64,000 bases of DNA from the NCBI RefSeq assembly GCF_003319115.1, contig NZ_QOHF01000021.1, positions 21,257 through 85,256 of the forward strand, in the 5' to 3' direction. Below are positions 15,204-25,351 of the stretch, one piece after another. Made by a program: the position numbers and the translations under genes. The notes under the pieces are model-generated. The model did not search any database, was not told the origin of the DNA, and saw nothing but the letters and a program-made list of their open reading frames with translations. Positions within the stretch are counted from its first letter, which is position 1, and each line of letters begins with the position of its first letter. The stretch is from Geodermatophilus sp. TF02-6. GTDB lineage: Bacteria > Actinomycetota > Actinomycetes > Mycobacteriales > Geodermatophilaceae.

Positions 15204-15683
15204 ATGACATCCCAGGTGGGACAGGAGGTGCCGGTCGCCCGGGCCACGGCCCGGTTCGTCCGTGTCACCCCCATGAAGGCACGCCGGGTGGTGGACCTGG
15301 TCCGCTACCTGCCGGCCGACGAGGCCCTGGCCCTGCTGCGCTTCGCGCCGCAGGCCGCCAGCGAGCCGGTCGCCAAGGTGGTGGCCAGCGCGGTCGCCAA
15401 CGCCGAGCACAACTTGCGCCTCGACCCGGCCGCGCTGGTCGTCAGCGCGGCCTACGTGGACGAGGGCCCGACGCTCAAGCGGATCCGCCCGCGCGCCCAG
15501 GGCCGCGCGTACCGCATCAACAAGCGGACCTGCCACATCACCGTCGAGGTCACCGAGGTCTCGTCCGGCACGGAACTGGCCGGCAAGTCCCGGTCAGCCC
15601 GCCGCCGCACCGGCCGGTCCGGCAGCGCCAGCCGGTTGAACGCCGTCCAGCAGAAGAACAACACGAGGGGAGGGACCCGCTAG
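15204..15683 (+). CDS. rplV: 50S ribosomal protein L22
   Basis: A 159-residue uL22 whose hairpin reaches into the exit tunnel. [19 protein letters not shown] and the loop [20 protein letters not shown] are typical. About 35 basic, low-complexity residues extend the C-terminus beyond the usual end. The stop TAG shares its G with the GTG start of rpsC. Confidence 0.97.
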   Translation: MTSQVGQEVPVARATARFVRVTPMKARRVVDLVRYLPADEALALLRFAPQAASEPVAKVVASAVANAEHNLRLDPAALVVSAAYVDEGPTLKRIRPRAQGRAYRINKRTCHITVEVTEVSSGTELAGKSRSARRRTGRSGSASRLNAVQQKNNTRGGTR

Positions 15684-16636
15684 TGGGTCAGAAGGTCAAC
15701 CCGCACGGGTTCCGACTGGGCATCACCACCGACTACAAGTCCCGGTGGTACGCCGACAAGCTGTACAAGGACTACGTCAAGGAAGACGTGGCCATCCGCA
15801 AGCTGATGAGCAAGGGGATGGAACGGGCCGGGATCTCCAAGGTGGAGATCGAGCGTACCCGCGACCGCGTCCGCGTCGACATCCACACGGCCCGCCCGGG
15901 CATCGTCATCGGCCGCCGCGGCGCGGAGGCCGACCGCATCCGCGGCGAGCTGGAGAAGCTCACCGGCAAGCAGGTCCAGCTGAACATCCTCGAGGTCAAG
16001 AACCCCGAGGCCGACGCGCAGCTGGTGGCCCAGGGCGTCGCCGAGCAGCTGTCCAGCCGGGTCAGCTTCCGCCGCGCCATGCGCAAGGCGATGCAGTCGG
16101 CGCAGCGCAGCCCGCAGGTCAAGGGCATCCGGGTGCAGTGCTCCGGCCGGCTGGGCGGTACGGAGATGAGCCGGTCGGAGTTCTACCGCGAGGGTCGCGT
16201 GCCGCTGCACACCCTGCGCGCGAACATCGACTACGGCATCTACGAGGCCCGGACCACCTTCGGCCGCATCGGCGTCAAGGTCTGGATCTACAAGGGCGAT
16301 GTCAGCGGCTCGCGCGCCGAGCGGGAGGCCCTCGAGGCCCTCGCCGCCCGCCAGCAGCGTCGCGAGCGGTCCCAGCGCCCCCGGCGGTCCGGCTCCTCCG
16401 GCACGACCGCCGGCGGGACCGAGGCCGGGCGCGCCGCCGCCGAGTCCTCGACCGGCCCGGCCCCGGACACCACCGACACGCTCGTGCAGACCTCCGGCGA
16501 GGTCGCGCCCGAGCAGACCGTCGCCGAGGCCGCCGGTCCCGAGGGGACCGCAGCCGCCGAGACGAGCGCCGAGGCCGGCTCCGCCGAGACCACGGCCACC
16601 GAGAACCAGTCCACGTCGACCGAGCAGGGGGTCTGA
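15683..16636 (+). CDS. rpsC: 30S ribosomal protein S3 with long tail
   Basis: uS3 at the mRNA entry channel, with an N-terminal KH domain ([14 protein letters not shown]) and the C-terminal S3 domain ([20 protein letters not shown]). At 317 residues it is longer than the 210-280 usual for the family: residues from about 215 onward form a basic stretch, then a Thr/Glu/Ala-rich acidic tail of roughly 80 residues, as in some actinobacteria. Confidence 0.98.
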   Translation: MGQKVNPHGFRLGITTDYKSRWYADKLYKDYVKEDVAIRKLMSKGMERAGISKVEIERTRDRVRVDIHTARPGIVIGRRGAEADRIRGELEKLTGKQVQLNILEVKNPEADAQLVAQGVAEQLSSRVSFRRAMRKAMQSAQRSPQVKGIRVQCSGRLGGTEMSRSEFYREGRVPLHTLRANIDYGIYEARTTFGRIGVKVWIYKGDVSGSRAEREALEALAARQQRRERSQRPRRSGSSGTTAGGTEAGRAAAESSTGPAPDTTDTLVQTSGEVAPEQTVAEAAGPEGTAAAETSAEAGSAETTATENQSTSTEQGV

Positions 16637-16640
16637 CACC

Positions 16641-17057
16641 GTGCTGATCCCACGGCGCGTCAAGCACCGCAAGCAGCACCACCCGAGCCGCTCGGGTCGG
16701 GCCAAGGGTGGGACCGAGATCAACTTCGGTGAGTACGCCATCCAGGCCCTCGAGCCGGCGTACGTGACCAACCGGCAGATCGAGTCGGCTCGTATCGCCA
16801 TGACCCGCCACATCCGCCGCGGCGGCAAGGTGTGGATCTCGATCTATCCGGACCGCCCGCTCACCAAGAAGCCGGCCGAGACCCGCATGGGCTCCGGCAA
16901 GGGATCGCCCGAGTGGTGGGTCGCCAACGTCAAGCCCGGCCGGATCATGTTCGAGCTGTCCGGCGTCGCCGAGCCGGTGGCCCGCGAGGCCATGCGCCGC
17001 GCGATCCACAAGCTGCCGATGAAGTGCCGCTTCATCACGCGTGAAGGAGAGGTGTGA
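16641..17057 (+). CDS. rplP: 50S ribosomal protein L16
   Basis: A 138-residue uL16 that contacts A-site and P-site t[30 protein letters not shown] and [12 protein letters not shown] are diagnostic. It begins at GTG 16641, 4 bases after rpsC. Its TGA overlaps the rpmC ATG by one base. Confidence 0.98.
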   Translation: MLIPRRVKHRKQHHPSRSGRAKGGTEINFGEYAIQALEPAYVTNRQIESARIAMTRHIRRGGKVWISIYPDRPLTKKPAETRMGSGKGSPEWWVANVKPGRIMFELSGVAEPVAREAMRRAIHKLPMKCRFITREGEV

Positions 17058-17290
17058 TGGCCGCCGGTCTGACCGCTCCCGAGCTGCGTGAGCTCTCCGC
17101 CGAGGAGCTCGCCACGCGGCTGCGCGAGTCCAAGGAAGAACTGTTCAACCTGCGGTTCCAGGTGGCCACCGGCCAGCTGGACAACAACCGGCGGCTGCAG
17201 ACCGTGCGCCGCGACATCGCGCGGATCTACACGATCATGCGCGAGCGCGAGCTGGGTCTCTCGGTCGCCCCGAACGAGGGTGTGGCATGA
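17057..17290 (+). CDS. rpmC: 50S ribosomal protein L29
   Basis: A 77-residue uL29 next to the tunnel exit, with the two-helix pattern [27 protein letters not shown]. An ATG at 17057 overlaps the rplP stop (TGATG) with GGAGAGG upstream; a GTG at 17054 is a possible alternative. The ATGA at its end overlaps rpsQ. Confidence 0.97.
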   Translation: MAAGLTAPELRELSAEELATRLRESKEELFNLRFQVATGQLDNNRRLQTVRRDIARIYTIMRERELGLSVAPNEGVA

Positions 17291-17604
17291 GCGAGGGTGC
17301 GGTCGACGAGCGCCAGGGGTCCAACAGCCAGGTCGCCGGCCGGGCCCCCGGTGGGCGCGGCTACCGCAAGGTGCGGGAGGGCCTGGTGGTCAGCGACAAG
17401 ATGGAGAAGACCATCGTCGTCGAGGTCGAGGACCGGGTGAAGCACGGCCTCTACGGCAAGGTCATCCGGCGCACCAGCAAGCTGAAGGCCCACGACGAGC
17501 AGCAGGTCGCCGGCATCGGTGACCGGGTGCAGATCATGGAGACCCGGCCGTTGTCGGCCACCAAGCGGTGGCGGCTGGTCGAGGTCCTCGAGAGGGCCAA
17601 GTAA
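17287..17604 (+). CDS. rpsQ: 30S ribosomal protein S17
   Basis: A 105-residue uS17 with the OB-fold core [31 protein letters not shown]. About 20 Gly/Ala/Arg-rich residues extend the N-terminus. Last gene of the S10 operon. Its final 18 coding bases and the next 5 are tandemly duplicated directly downstream. Confidence 0.97.
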   Translation: MSEGAVDERQGSNSQVAGRAPGGRGYRKVREGLVVSDKMEKTIVVEVEDRVKHGLYGKVIRRTSKLKAHDEQQVAGIGDRVQIMETRPLSATKRWRLVEVLERAK

Positions 17605-17632
17605 CAGAGCTCGAGAGGGCCGAGTAGCAGAG
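17587..17632 (+). repeat. tandem duplication of the rpsQ 3' end
   Basis: A 23-bp unit that starts CTCGAGAGGGCC, contains the rpsQ stop and ends CAGAG occupies 17587-17609. It is repeated immediately at 17610-17632, with 21 of 23 positions identical. Both differences (A to G) keep a stop codon: TAA in the gene, TAG in the copy. Confidence 0.95.
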
Positions 17633-17679
17633 AACGCCGAGTGACACCAGTGCCCCTCCGGGGCGGGTCCAGGAGCGAG

Positions 17680-17817
17680 TACCCTGGACGACTGGCGCGC
17701 CCCGCGGGTGCGCGCCCCATCCCGGTACCCGTGCTTCGGACGCATCGGCGGCACCTGCTGTCGGTGCGTCCGCGCGTGGGTGCCGGACAGCCGGTTCACC
17801 GATCCGGCCCGGCTGTC
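17680..17817 (+). promoter_or_regulatory. candidate promoter and structured leader of rplN
   Basis: A -10-like TACCCT (17680-17685) is followed by two abutting hairpins. Hairpin 1 (17723-17785) has a 12-bp outer stem with three G-U pairs, a TT/C internal loop and an 8-bp perfect inner stem. Hairpin 2 (17786-17817) has a 9-bp perfect stem. The RBS GGGAG and the rplN start follow. It could be a ribosomal-protein autoregulatory leader or an rpsQ terminator; the sequence alone does not decide. Confidence 0.5.
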
Positions 17818-17840
17818 ACACAGAGATCTGGGAGTAGGAC

Positions 17841-18209
17841 GTGATCCAGCAGGAGTCGCGACTGCGGGTCGCCGACAACACGGGTGCGAAGGAGATCCTC
17901 TGCATCCGGGTGCTCGGCGGTTCCGGGCGACGCTACGCGGGCATCGGCGACGTCATCGTCGCCACCGTCAAGGACGCACTGCCCGGTGCCGGGGTCAAGC
18001 GGGGCGACGTGGTCAAGGCCGTCGTCGTCCGCACGGCGAAGGAGCGGCGTCGTCCCGACGGCTCCTACATCCGCTTCGACGAGAACGCCGCCGTCATCAT
18101 CCGTGACAGCGGAGACCCGCGGGGTACGCGCATCTTCGGCCCGGTCGGCCGTGAACTGCGCGACAAGCGGTTCATGCGGATCATCTCGCTCGCTCCGGAG
18201 GTGCTCTAG
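17841..18209 (+). CDS. rplN: 50S ribosomal protein L14
   Basis: A 122-residue uL14 at the subunit interface and the binding site of the silencing factor Rsf[20 protein letters not shown] and the [17 protein letters not shown] motif are diagnostic. It starts the spc operon, 236 bases after rpsQ. The GTG start has a GGGAGTAGG RBS. Expression may be controlled by the leader hairpins upstream. Confidence 0.98.
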   Translation: MIQQESRLRVADNTGAKEILCIRVLGGSGRRYAGIGDVIVATVKDALPGAGVKRGDVVKAVVVRTAKERRRPDGSYIRFDENAAVIIRDSGDPRGTRIFGPVGRELRDKRFMRIISLAPEVL

Positions 18210-18212
18210 ACC

Positions 18213-18572
18213 ATGGCGACGAAGACGAACAAGAAGGCTGCCGCCAGGACGCCGTCGATGAAGGTGAAGAAGGGCGACACCGTCGTCGTGCTGTCCGGCA
18301 AGGACAAGGGCGCCAAGGGCCGGGTGATCGCCGCCTACCCCAAGCTGCAGAAGGTCCTCGTGGAGGGCATCGGCCGGGTGAAGAAGCACACCCGGATCAG
18401 CACCAACCAGCGGGGTGCCCAGTCGGGCGGGATCGTCACCCAGGAGGCTCCCATCCACGTGAGCAACGTGATGGTGATCGACTCCGAGGGCAGGCCGACC
18501 CGGGTCGGCTACCGCAAGGACGAGGACGGCCGCAGCATCCGGGTCTCGCGGCGCACCGGGAAGGACCTCTGA
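18213..18572 (+). CDS. rplX: 50S ribosomal protein L24
   Basis: A 119-residue uL24 assembly initiator. The KOW motif region ([21 protein letters not shown]) is clear. A short Lys/Ala-rich N-terminal extension precedes it. Three bases separate it from rplN. Confidence 0.97.
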   Translation: MATKTNKKAAARTPSMKVKKGDTVVVLSGKDKGAKGRVIAAYPKLQKVLVEGIGRVKKHTRISTNQRGAQSGGIVTQEAPIHVSNVMVIDSEGRPTRVGYRKDEDGRSIRVSRRTGKDL

Positions 18573-18575
18573 GAC

Positions 18576-19175
18576 ATGTCGTCGATGACCGAGAGCGCAC
18601 CCACCCGTGAGCTGCCCCGCTTGCTGGCCCGCTACCGCGAGGACATCGTGCCGGCCCTGCAGGAGGAGTTCGGCTACGCCAACGTCATGCAGATCCCGCG
18701 GCTGACCAAGATCGTCGTCAACATGGGCGTCGGCGAGGCGACCCGCGACGCGAAGCTGATGGACGGCGCGGTCCGCGACCTCACCGCGATCACCGGGCAG
18801 AAGCCGGCGGTGGTCCGGGCCCGCAGGTCCATCGCGCAGTTCAAGCTCCGCGAGGGCATGCCGATCGGTGCCAAGGTCACCCTGCGCGGTGACCGCATGT
18901 GGGAGTTCCTGGACCGGCTGCTGTCGCTGGCCCTGCCCCGCATCCGTGACTTCCGCGGCCTGAACGCCAGGCAGTTCGACGGGCACGGCAACTACACGTT
19001 CGGCCTGACCGAGCAGTCGATGTTCCGCGAGATCGACGTCGACAAGATCGACCGGCCGCGCGGCATGGACATCACGCTGGTCACCACCGCCACGACCGAC
19101 GAGGAGGGTCGCGAGCTCCTCCGCCTGCTGGGCTTTCCGTTCGCCGGCCAGCCCGTCGTGACCACCACCCGCTGA
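18576..19175 (+). CDS. rplE: 50S ribosomal protein L5
   Basis: A 199-residue uL5 that binds 5S rRNA and contacts P-site t[44 protein letters not shown] and the [21 protein letters not shown] end are diagnostic. It follows rplX by 3 bases. Confidence 0.98.
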   Translation: MSSMTESAPTRELPRLLARYREDIVPALQEEFGYANVMQIPRLTKIVVNMGVGEATRDAKLMDGAVRDLTAITGQKPAVVRARRSIAQFKLREGMPIGAKVTLRGDRMWEFLDRLLSLALPRIRDFRGLNARQFDGHGNYTFGLTEQSMFREIDVDKIDRPRGMDITLVTTATTDEEGRELLRLLGFPFAGQPVVTTTR

Positions 19176-19195
19176 GCCGGGGGAGGAGACACTCC

Positions 19196-19381
19196 ATGGC
19201 CAAGAAGGCGCTGATCAACAAGGCGGCCCGCAAGCCCAAGTTCGCGGTTCGCGGCTACACCCGCTGCCAGCGGTGCGGCCGCCCGCACTCGGTCTTCCGC
19301 AAGTTCGGCCTGTGCCGCATCTGCCTGCGGGAGATGGCCCACGCCGGCGAGCTGCCGGGCGTCAGCAAGTCCAGCTGGTGA
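19196..19381 (+). CDS. rpsN: 30S ribosomal protein S14 type Z
   Basis: A 61-residue zinc-binding form of uS14. The four ligands are C24, C27, C40 and C43 (CQRC and CRIC). This is the short primary copy that occurs in the spc operon; many actinobacteria hold a second zinc-free copy elsewhere for zinc limitation. A repeat-A element starts right after the stop. Confidence 0.98.
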   Translation: MAKKALINKAARKPKFAVRGYTRCQRCGRPHSVFRKFGLCRICLREMAHAGELPGVSKSSW

Positions 19382-19470
19382 GAGGACCCCGTCCTCTCCA
19401 CCCTTCGCGAGCTCAGGGCGGGACCCGGGACGGGGCCACACGGTGGCCCTGAGCCGGGCCGTTCCATTCC
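19382..19470 (+). repeat. repeat-A copy 2, after rpsN
   Basis: Left arm GAGGACCCCGTCC pairs with right arm GGGACGGGGCC; the middle is CCCTTCGCGAGCTCAGGG, and the tail is GGGCCGTTCCATT. It lies inside the spc operon between rpsN and rpsH, so it may cause partial termination or processing. Confidence 0.85.
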
Positions 19471-19537
19471 GTTACTGATCGCCGAGAGGCCCGCGCGGCA
19501 CCGCGCGAGGAACCGCGGCGAGAGAGGCACGACACCC

Positions 19538-19948
19538 ATGACGATGACCGACCCGATCGCGGACATGCTGACGCGGATCCGGAACGCCAACCAGGCGTAC
19601 CACGACTCCACGACCATGCCGTCGTCGAAGCTGAAGACGCACATCGCCGAGATCCTCCAGCAGGAGGGCTACATCGCCGGCTGGAAGGTCAACGAGGTCG
19701 AGAAGGACGGCGCCACCCGCAGGGAGCTGGTGGTCGACCTCAAGTACGGCCCCAACCGCGAGCGGAGCATCGCCGGCGTCCGGCGCGTGTCCAAGCCCGG
19801 TCTGCGGGTGTACGCCAAGTCCACCGCGCTGCCCAAGGTGCTCGGCGGCCTCGGGGTGGCCATCATCTCCACCTCGACCGGGCTGCTGACCGACCGGCAG
19901 GCGAACAAGAAGGGCGTGGGTGGGGAAGTCCTCGCCTACGTCTGGTGA
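19538..19948 (+). CDS. rpsH: 30S ribosomal protein S8
   Basis: A 136-residue uS8. [20 protein letters not shown] and the C-terminal [26 protein letters not shown] are characteristic. ATG codons at 19538 and 19544 are both possible. In enterobacteria S8 represses the spc operon by binding its mRNA; I see no clear mimic of that site here. Confidence 0.98.
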   Translation: MTMTDPIADMLTRIRNANQAYHDSTTMPSSKLKTHIAEILQQEGYIAGWKVNEVEKDGATRRELVVDLKYGPNRERSIAGVRRVSKPGLRVYAKSTALPKVLGGLGVAIISTSTGLLTDRQANKKGVGGEVLAYVW

Positions 19949-19960
19949 GGAGCGAGTGAG

Positions 19961-20500
19961 ATGTCACGGATCGGACGACTCCCGATCCCCGTGCCCGGTG
20001 GCGTGGACGTCGCCATCGACGGTCAGATGGTGCGGGTGACCGGCCCCCGGGGCTCCCTGGCGCACACCGTCGCGTCCCCGATCACCGTCGAGCGCGGTGA
20101 GGACGGCACGCTCTCGGTGCAGCGGCCCAACGACGAGCGGTCCAGCCGCGCACTGCACGGGCTGTCGCGCACGCTCATCGCGAACATGATCACCGGCGTC
20201 ACCGACGGGTACACCAAGACCCTCGAGATCGTCGGCGTGGGCTACCGCGTGCAGGCCCGCGGCTCGGACCTCGAGTTCGCCCTGGGCTACAGCCACCCGG
20301 TGCCGGTGCGGGCCCCCGAGGGCATCACCTTCACCGTCGAGACCCCGACCCGCCTCACGGTCACCGGGATCGACAAGCAGCAGGTCGGACAGGTCGCGGC
20401 CAACATCCGCAGACTGCGCCGTCCGGACCCCTACAAGGGCAAGGGCGTGCGCTACCAGGGTGAGGCCATCAGGCGCAAGGTCGGGAAGACGGGTAAGTGA
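19961..20500 (+). CDS. rplF: 50S ribosomal protein L6
   Basis: A 179-residue uL6 with two similar domains, near the factor-binding site. [17 protein letters not shown] and the C-terminal [16 protein letters not shown] are diagnostic. Its TGA overlaps the rplR ATG by one base. Confidence 0.98.
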   Translation: MSRIGRLPIPVPGGVDVAIDGQMVRVTGPRGSLAHTVASPITVERGEDGTLSVQRPNDERSSRALHGLSRTLIANMITGVTDGYTKTLEIVGVGYRVQARGSDLEFALGYSHPVPVRAPEGITFTVETPTRLTVTGIDKQQVGQVAANIRRLRRPDPYKGKGVRYQGEAIRRKVGKTGK

Positions 20501-20922
20501 TGGCACAGACAACGACTTCGCGGGGCGGGGCGCCTACTCGGGTGCACAAGCCCGTCGGCACCGACATCAGCACCGCGCGACGCGCCGCCCGCCTGCGCCG
20601 GCACAACCGGCTGCGCAAGCGGGTCGGGGGCACGCCGGAGCGGCCGCGCCTGGTGGTCAACCGCAGCTCGCGGCACATCCACGTGCAGGTGGTCGACGAC
20701 ACCGTCGGCCGGACCCTGGTCAGCGCGTCGACGCTGGACGCCAGCCTGCGGGGTGCCGAGGGCGACAAGTCCACCCTGGCCCGTCAGGTCGGCGCCCTGG
20801 TCGCCGAGCGTGCGAAGGCCGCCGGCATCACCGCGGTCGTGTTCGACCGTGGCGGCAACCGCTACCAGGGCCGCATCGCGGCGCTGGCCGACGGCGCCCG
20901 CGAGGGTGGTCTGGACTTCTGA
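20500..20922 (+). CDS. rplR: 50S ribosomal protein L18
   Basis: A 140-residue uL18 that binds 5S rRNA with L5. [36 protein letters not shown] and the [24 protein letters not shown] end are typical (read in segments). The first 25 residues are a non-conserved extension. The TGATG at its end starts a 25-codon ORF that fills the gap to rpsE. Confidence 0.97.
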   Translation: MAQTTTSRGGAPTRVHKPVGTDISTARRAARLRRHNRLRKRVGGTPERPRLVVNRSSRHIHVQVVDDTVGRTLVSASTLDASLRGAEGDKSTLARQVGALVAERAKAAGITAVVFDRGGNRYQGRIAALADGAREGGLDF

Positions 20923-20999
20923 TGGACGCGAGCAACCGCAAGCCGAACTCGGTGCCGACACGGGTTCACGAGACGATGAAGATCGAGAGGGACGTCTGA
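20922..20999 (+). CDS. 25-aa mini-ORF bridging rplR and rpsE
   Basis: It begins by TGATG overlap with rplR and ends by TGATG overlap with rpsE, filling the spacer exactly. It encodes a charged peptide beginning [11 protein letters not shown]. It is not recognised. It may serve translational coupling between rplR and rpsE. Its last codons (GACGTCTGATG) resemble the end of rplR (GACTTCTGATG). The GAGAGGGA within it would be the rpsE RBS. Whether the peptide is made is unknown. Confidence 0.35.
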   Translation: MDASNRKPNSVPTRVHETMKIERDV

Positions 21000-21613
21000 T
21001 GCCAGGACCACAGCGACGCGGCGGCGGCGCCGGTGGCGGTAACGACCGCCGCGACCGTCGTGACGGCGGGCGGGGGCCCGGCAGCGCGCCTGCCGAGAAG
21101 AGCAACTTCATCGAGCGCGTGGTGGCCATCAACCGCGTGTCCAAGGTCGTCAAGGGTGGCCGGCGCTTCAGCTTCACCGCCCTGGTGGTCGTGGGCGACG
21201 GCGACGGCACCGTGGGGGTGGGCTACGGCAAGGCCAAGGAGGTGCCCGCGGCGATCGCCAAGGGTGTCGAGGAGGCCAAGAAGCACTTCTACCGGGTGCC
21301 GCGCATCGGCAGCACCATCCCGCACCCGGTGCAGGGTGAGGCGGCCGCCGGCGTCGTGCTGCTCAAGCCGGCCAGCCCCGGTACCGGTGTCATCGCCGGT
21401 GGCCCGGTGCGCGCCGTCCTGGAGTGCGCCGGCATCCACGACGTGCTGTCCAAGAGCCTCGGGTCCTCGAACCCGATCAACATCGTGCACGCCACCATGC
21501 AGGCGCTGAAGGAGCTCGTGCGCCCCGAGGAGATCGCGGCCCGCCGCGGTCTACCCCTCGAGGACGTCGCTCCGGCGGCCATGCTTCGGGCGCGTGCGGG
21601 TCAGGGGGCCTGA
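20999..21613 (+). CDS. rpsE: 30S ribosomal protein S5
   Basis: A 204-residue uS5 of the decoding region. After a Gly/Arg-rich N-terminal extension of about 30 residues, the double-stranded RNA-binding domain ([23 protein letters not shown]) and [14 protein letters not shown] follow. The ATG at 20999 overlaps the preceding mini-ORF stop. Confidence 0.98.
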   Translation: MPGPQRRGGGAGGGNDRRDRRDGGRGPGSAPAEKSNFIERVVAINRVSKVVKGGRRFSFTALVVVGDGDGTVGVGYGKAKEVPAAIAKGVEEAKKHFYRVPRIGSTIPHPVQGEAAAGVVLLKPASPGTGVIAGGPVRAVLECAGIHDVLSKSLGSSNPINIVHATMQALKELVRPEEIAARRGLPLEDVAPAAMLRARAGQGA

Positions 21614-21614
21614 C

Positions 21615-21812
21615 GTGGCGCAGCTCAAGGTCACCCAGATCCGGTCGGCCATCGGGACCAAGCCCAACCAGCGCCAGACGCTGCGCTCGCTGGGCCTCAA
21701 GCGGATCAACGACTCGGTCGTGCAGGAGGACCGCCCCGAGATCCGCGGGATGATCGCGACGGTGCCGCACCTGGTGACCGTCGAAGAGATCAGCCGGACT
21801 GCGGCTGAGTAG
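21615..21812 (+). CDS. rpmD: 50S ribosomal protein L30
   Basis: A 65-residue uL30. The pattern [29 protein letters not shown] and [13 protein letters not shown] is diagnostic (read in segments). It starts at GTG 21615, one base after the rpsE stop. Confidence 0.97.
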   Translation: MAQLKVTQIRSAIGTKPNQRQTLRSLGLKRINDSVVQEDRPEIRGMIATVPHLVTVEEISRTAAE

Positions 21813-21822
21813 GGACGCTTCC

Positions 21823-22266
21823 ATGACTCTCAAGGTCCACCACCTGCGTCCGGCCCCGGGCGCCCGCACCGCCAAGACCCGCGTGGGCCGCGGCGAGGGC
21901 TCCAAGGGCAAGACCGCCGGTCGCGGCACCAAGGGCACCGGTGCGCGCAGCTCCACCTCTGCGCGCTTCGAGGGTGGTCAGACGCCGCTGCACATGCGGC
22001 TGCCGAAGCTCTCGGGCTTCAAGAACCCGAACAAGGTCGTCTTCCAGGTCGTCAACCTCGACCGGATCGTGGCCCTGTTCCCCCAGGGCGGTTCGGTGAA
22101 CCCCGACTCCCTGGCCGAGGCCGGCGCGGTGCGCCGCGGCCAGCCGGTGAAGGTGCTCGGCACCGGCGACCTGGGCGGCGTCCAGGTGCACGTGCACGCG
22201 CACGCCTTCTCGGCCTCCGCCGTGGACAAGATCGGCGCTGCGGGGGGCAGCACCACCCGCATCTGA
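21823..22266 (+). CDS. rplO: 50S ribosomal protein L15
   Basis: A 147-residue uL15. [12 protein letters not shown], the glycine-rich [19 protein letters not shown] and [18 protein letters not shown] are characteristic. Last ribosomal gene of the spc operon. A nested repeat-A element follows, before the separately initiated secY. Confidence 0.98.
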   Translation: MTLKVHHLRPAPGARTAKTRVGRGEGSKGKTAGRGTKGTGARSSTSARFEGGQTPLHMRLPKLSGFKNPNKVVFQVVNLDRIVALFPQGGSVNPDSLAEAGAVRRGQPVKVLGTGDLGGVQVHVHAHAFSASAVDKIGAAGGSTTRI

Positions 22267-22358
22267 CGAAGGACCCCTCTGTAGAAGGACCTCCTCCTCC
22301 CCACCCCTCGCAGGCTCGGGGCGGGACCCGGGAGGAGGCCGCAGGGGGGCCTTCTGCT
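22267..22358 (+). repeat. repeat-A copy 3 after rplO, one element inside another
   Basis: An inner complete element (about 22282-22340: TAGAAGGACC ... GGAGGAGGCC) sits between the two arms of an outer one (GAAGGACCCCTCTG at left, GCAGGGGGGCCTTC at right). This points to insertion of one copy into another. Confidence 0.8.
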
Positions 22359-22483
22359 GTCCGGACCGACGTCCGGCGCCGGCCGCCAGAGGACGGCGCG
22401 AGCGCGACGCCCGTCCGGACGGGGACCCGGCCGCGGCCGACCCCACCGTTGCTAACCTCATCCGATCGAGCAGGGGAGGGCAC

Positions 22484-23794
22484 GTGCTGCAGGCGTTCGC
22501 CGCGGCGTTCCGGACGCCAGACCTCCGGCGCAAGCTGTTGTTCTCCCTGGGGATCATCGCCGTCTACCGGTTGGGCGCCGCGGTCCCCGGCCCGGGCGTC
22601 TCGGTCGAGGCGATCAACAGCTGCCTCGAGCAGGCCCAGGCCTCCGACCAGCGGGACCTCTACTCGCTGGTGAACCTCTTCTCCGGCGGCGCGCTGCTGC
22701 GACTGTCGGTCTTCGCGCTCGGGATCATGCCCTACATCACGGCGAGCATCATCGTGCAGCTGCTGGTCGTGGTGATCCCCCGCTTCGAGCAGCTGAAGAA
22801 GGAAGGGCAGTCGGGGCAGCAGAAGCTGACCCAGTACACGCGCTACCTGACGATCGCGCTGGCCATCCTGCAGAGCACCGGGATCATCGCCCTGGCCCGC
22901 AGCGGCCAGCTGTTCCCGGGCTGCTCCCAGGACATCATCCCGTCGAGCTCCATCTGGACGACGGTGGTCCTGGTCGTCGCCCTCACCGCCGGCACCACCG
23001 TGATCATGTGGCTGGGCGAGCTGCTCACCGAGAAGGGGATCGGCAACGGCATGTCCGTGCTGATCTTCACCTCGATCGCCGCGCGGATCCCCGCCGAGGG
23101 CGGCTCGATCCTGCAGACCCGTGGCGGCTTCGTCTTCGCCGTCGTCTGCGTCATCGCCGTCGTCATCATCGGCACCGTGGTCTGGGTCGAACAGGCCCAA
23201 CGGCGCATCCCGGTGCAGTACGCCAAACGCATGGTCGGCCGCCGCATGTACGGCGGGACGTCGACCTACCTGCCGCTGAAGGTCAACCAGGCCGGCGTCA
23301 TCCCGGTCATCTTCGCCTCGTCGCTGCTGTACCTGCCGCAGCTGATCACCCAGCTGCAGGGGGACGAGACCGGGCCGGTCCGCCGCTTCTTCGAGAACTA
23401 CGTCATCAACCAGAGCAGCCCCGCGCACATCGCCATCTACTTCGGCCTGATCGTCTTCTTCACGTACTTCTACGTGTCGATCACCTTCAACCCCGAGGAG
23501 CGGGCCGAGGACATGAAGCGCTACGGCGGCTTCATCCCGGGCATCCGTCCCGGCCGGCCGACCGCGGAGTACCTGCAGTACGTGTTGTCCCGGATCACCC
23601 TGCCGGGGTCGATCTACCTGGGCCTGGTGGCAGTGCTGCCCAACCTGTTCCTCTCCATCACGCAGCAGGGACAGAACCAGAACTTCCCGTTCGGCGGGAC
23701 CGCGGTACTGATCATGGTGGGAGTGGGGTTGGAGACGGTGAAGCAGATCGAGACGCAACTCAACCAGCGCAACTACGAAGGGTTCCTGAAGTAG
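22484..23794 (+). CDS. secY: preprotein translocase subunit SecY
   Basis: A 436-residue multi-spanning channel of the Sec translocase, with about ten predicted membrane helices. [34 protein letters not shown] near residue 80, and the cytosolic loop [21 protein letters not shown] are conserved. The GTG at 22484 has a GGGGAGGG RBS. Its TAG shares the last G with the adk GTG start. Confidence 0.98.
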   Translation: MLQAFAAAFRTPDLRRKLLFSLGIIAVYRLGAAVPGPGVSVEAINSCLEQAQASDQRDLYSLVNLFSGGALLRLSVFALGIMPYITASIIVQLLVVVIPRFEQLKKEGQSGQQKLTQYTRYLTIALAILQSTGIIALARSGQLFPGCSQDIIPSSSIWTTVVLVVALTAGTTVIMWLGELLTEKGIGNGMSVLIFTSIAARIPAEGGSILQTRGGFVFAVVCVIAVVIIGTVVWVEQAQRRIPVQYAKRMVGRRMYGGTSTYLPLKVNQAGVIPVIFASSLLYLPQLITQLQGDETGPVRRFFENYVINQSSPAHIAIYFGLIVFFTYFYVSITFNPEERAEDMKRYGGFIPGIRPGRPTAEYLQYVLSRITLPGSIYLGLVAVLPNLFLSITQQGQNQNFPFGGTAVLIMVGVGLETVKQIETQLNQRNYEGFLK

Positions 23795-24417
23795 TGCGCG
23801 TCGTGCTGCTCGGCCCCCCCGGGGCGGGCAAGGGCACCCAGGCGCAGATCATCGCCGGCCGGCGCGGCGTGCCGGCGATCTCGACCGGCGACATCTTCCG
23901 CGCCAATGTCAGCGGACAGACCGAGCTGGGCCTGCTGGCCAAGGGTTTCATGGACGCCGGTGAACTGGTGCCCGACGAGATCACCGTGTCCATGGTCAGG
24001 GACCGGCTGGCCGAGCCCGACGCCAAGGTGGGTTTCCTGCTCGACGGCTTCCCCCGGACGATCCCCCAGGCCGAACGGCTGCGCTCCTCGCTGCAGGAGC
24101 TCGGCCACGGCCTCGACCGCGTCCTGGAGCTGGTCGTCGACGAGGACGAGCTGGTCCGCCGGCTGTCGAGCCGGAGGATGCTGGTCGACGGGCAGTGGGT
24201 CCAGCGCGACGACGACGATCCCGAGACCGTGCGGCGCCGGCTGCACGTGTACCAGGAACAGACCGCGCCCCTGTCGGGTTTCTACGAGACAGCGGGGTTG
24301 CTGGCCCGCATCGCCGCCGTCGGCTCGGTGGAGGAGGTCACCGCGCGGGCGTTGGCGGCCCTCGGTCAGCCCGGGCCCGAGAGGTCCGACCCGACCGGGC
24401 AGCCGAGCGCGGGCTGA
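23794..24417 (+). CDS. adk: adenylate kinase
   Basis: A 207-residue enzyme (ATP + AMP to 2 ADP) in the cytoplasm. The P-loop GPPGAGKGT is at residues 7-15, the AMP-binding STGDIFR and LLDGFPRT follow, and the ATP lid is the short, zinc-free type found in actinobacteria. About 20 non-conserved residues end the protein. Standard secY-adk-map order. Confidence 0.98.
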   Translation: MRVVLLGPPGAGKGTQAQIIAGRRGVPAISTGDIFRANVSGQTELGLLAKGFMDAGELVPDEITVSMVRDRLAEPDAKVGFLLDGFPRTIPQAERLRSSLQELGHGLDRVLELVVDEDELVRRLSSRRMLVDGQWVQRDDDDPETVRRRLHVYQEQTAPLSGFYETAGLLARIAAVGSVEEVTARALAALGQPGPERSDPTGQPSAG

Positions 24418-24489
24418 GGACGGGCGGCGCAGATGACGGCCGCCGGCATCCTCGGCCGCCTCCCGCTGCTGGCGAAGTGGAGTGGACGC

Positions 24490-25293
24490 ATGATCCAGAT
24501 CAAGACGCCGCACGAGCTCGAGCTCATGCGTGCCGCCGGGCTCGTCGTGGCCGGTGCCATCGCGGCGGTCCGCGCCGCCGTCCGGCCCGGGGTGACCACC
24601 GGGGAGCTCGACGCCATCGCCGAGGACCACATCCGCAGCGCCGGCGCCGTCCCGTCGTTCCTCGGGTACCACGGTTTCACCGGCAGCATCTGCGCGTCGA
24701 TCAACGACGAGATCGTGCACGGCATCCCCACCAGCAGGCGAGTGCTGGCCGCGGGGGACAACATCTCCATCGACTGCGGCGCGATCCTGCACGGCTGGCA
24801 CGGTGACTCCGCCGTCACGGTGACGGTCGGTCCGCCGTCGGCCGCGGACGCCGCACTGAACGACGTGACCGAGCGGTCCATGTGGGCCGGTCTGGCCAAG
24901 GCCGTGGCCGGAGGCCGGCTGACCGACATCAGCTCCGCGGTCGAGCGGACCGTCACCGCCGAGGGTCACCCCTACGGGATCGTCGACCACTACGGCGGGC
25001 ACGGCATCGGCACCGAGATGCACCAGGACCCGCACGTGCTCAACTACGGCCGCCCCGGCCGCGGGCCGCGGCTGGTGCCCGGCCTGGCCCTGGCCATCGA
25101 GCCGATGGTCACCGTGGGGGACCCGGCGACCGTCGAGCTCGAGGACGGCTGGACCGTGGTGACCAAGGACGGGTCGCGCGCGGCCCACTTCGAGCACACC
25201 GTCGCCGTCACGCCCGAGGGCCCGTGGGTGCTCACCGCCGAGGACGGCGGCGTCGCGGGGTTGGCTCCCTACGGGATCACCCCGCGCACCTGA
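24490..25293 (+). CDS. map: type I methionine aminopeptidase
   Basis: A 267-residue enzyme that removes N-terminal Met from new proteins. The five metal ligands of the pita-bread fold are visible: D95, D106, H171, E204 and E235. The ATG at 24490 has a GGAG 7 bases upstream and gives the family start MIQIKTPHELELMR. An ATG at 24433 would add 19 residues but has a poor RBS. It follows adk. Confidence 0.96.
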   Translation: MIQIKTPHELELMRAAGLVVAGAIAAVRAAVRPGVTTGELDAIAEDHIRSAGAVPSFLGYHGFTGSICASINDEIVHGIPTSRRVLAAGDNISIDCGAILHGWHGDSAVTVTVGPPSAADAALNDVTERSMWAGLAKAVAGGRLTDISSAVERTVTAEGHPYGIVDHYGGHGIGTEMHQDPHVLNYGRPGRGPRLVPGLALAIEPMVTVGDPATVELEDGWTVVTKDGSRAAHFEHTVAVTPEGPWVLTAEDGGVAGLAPYGITPRT

Positions 25294-25351
25294 GGAGCCG
25301 ATCCCGGACGACCCGGTCCTGAGCCTGCGGCGACCAGGGCGGACGGCGGGT

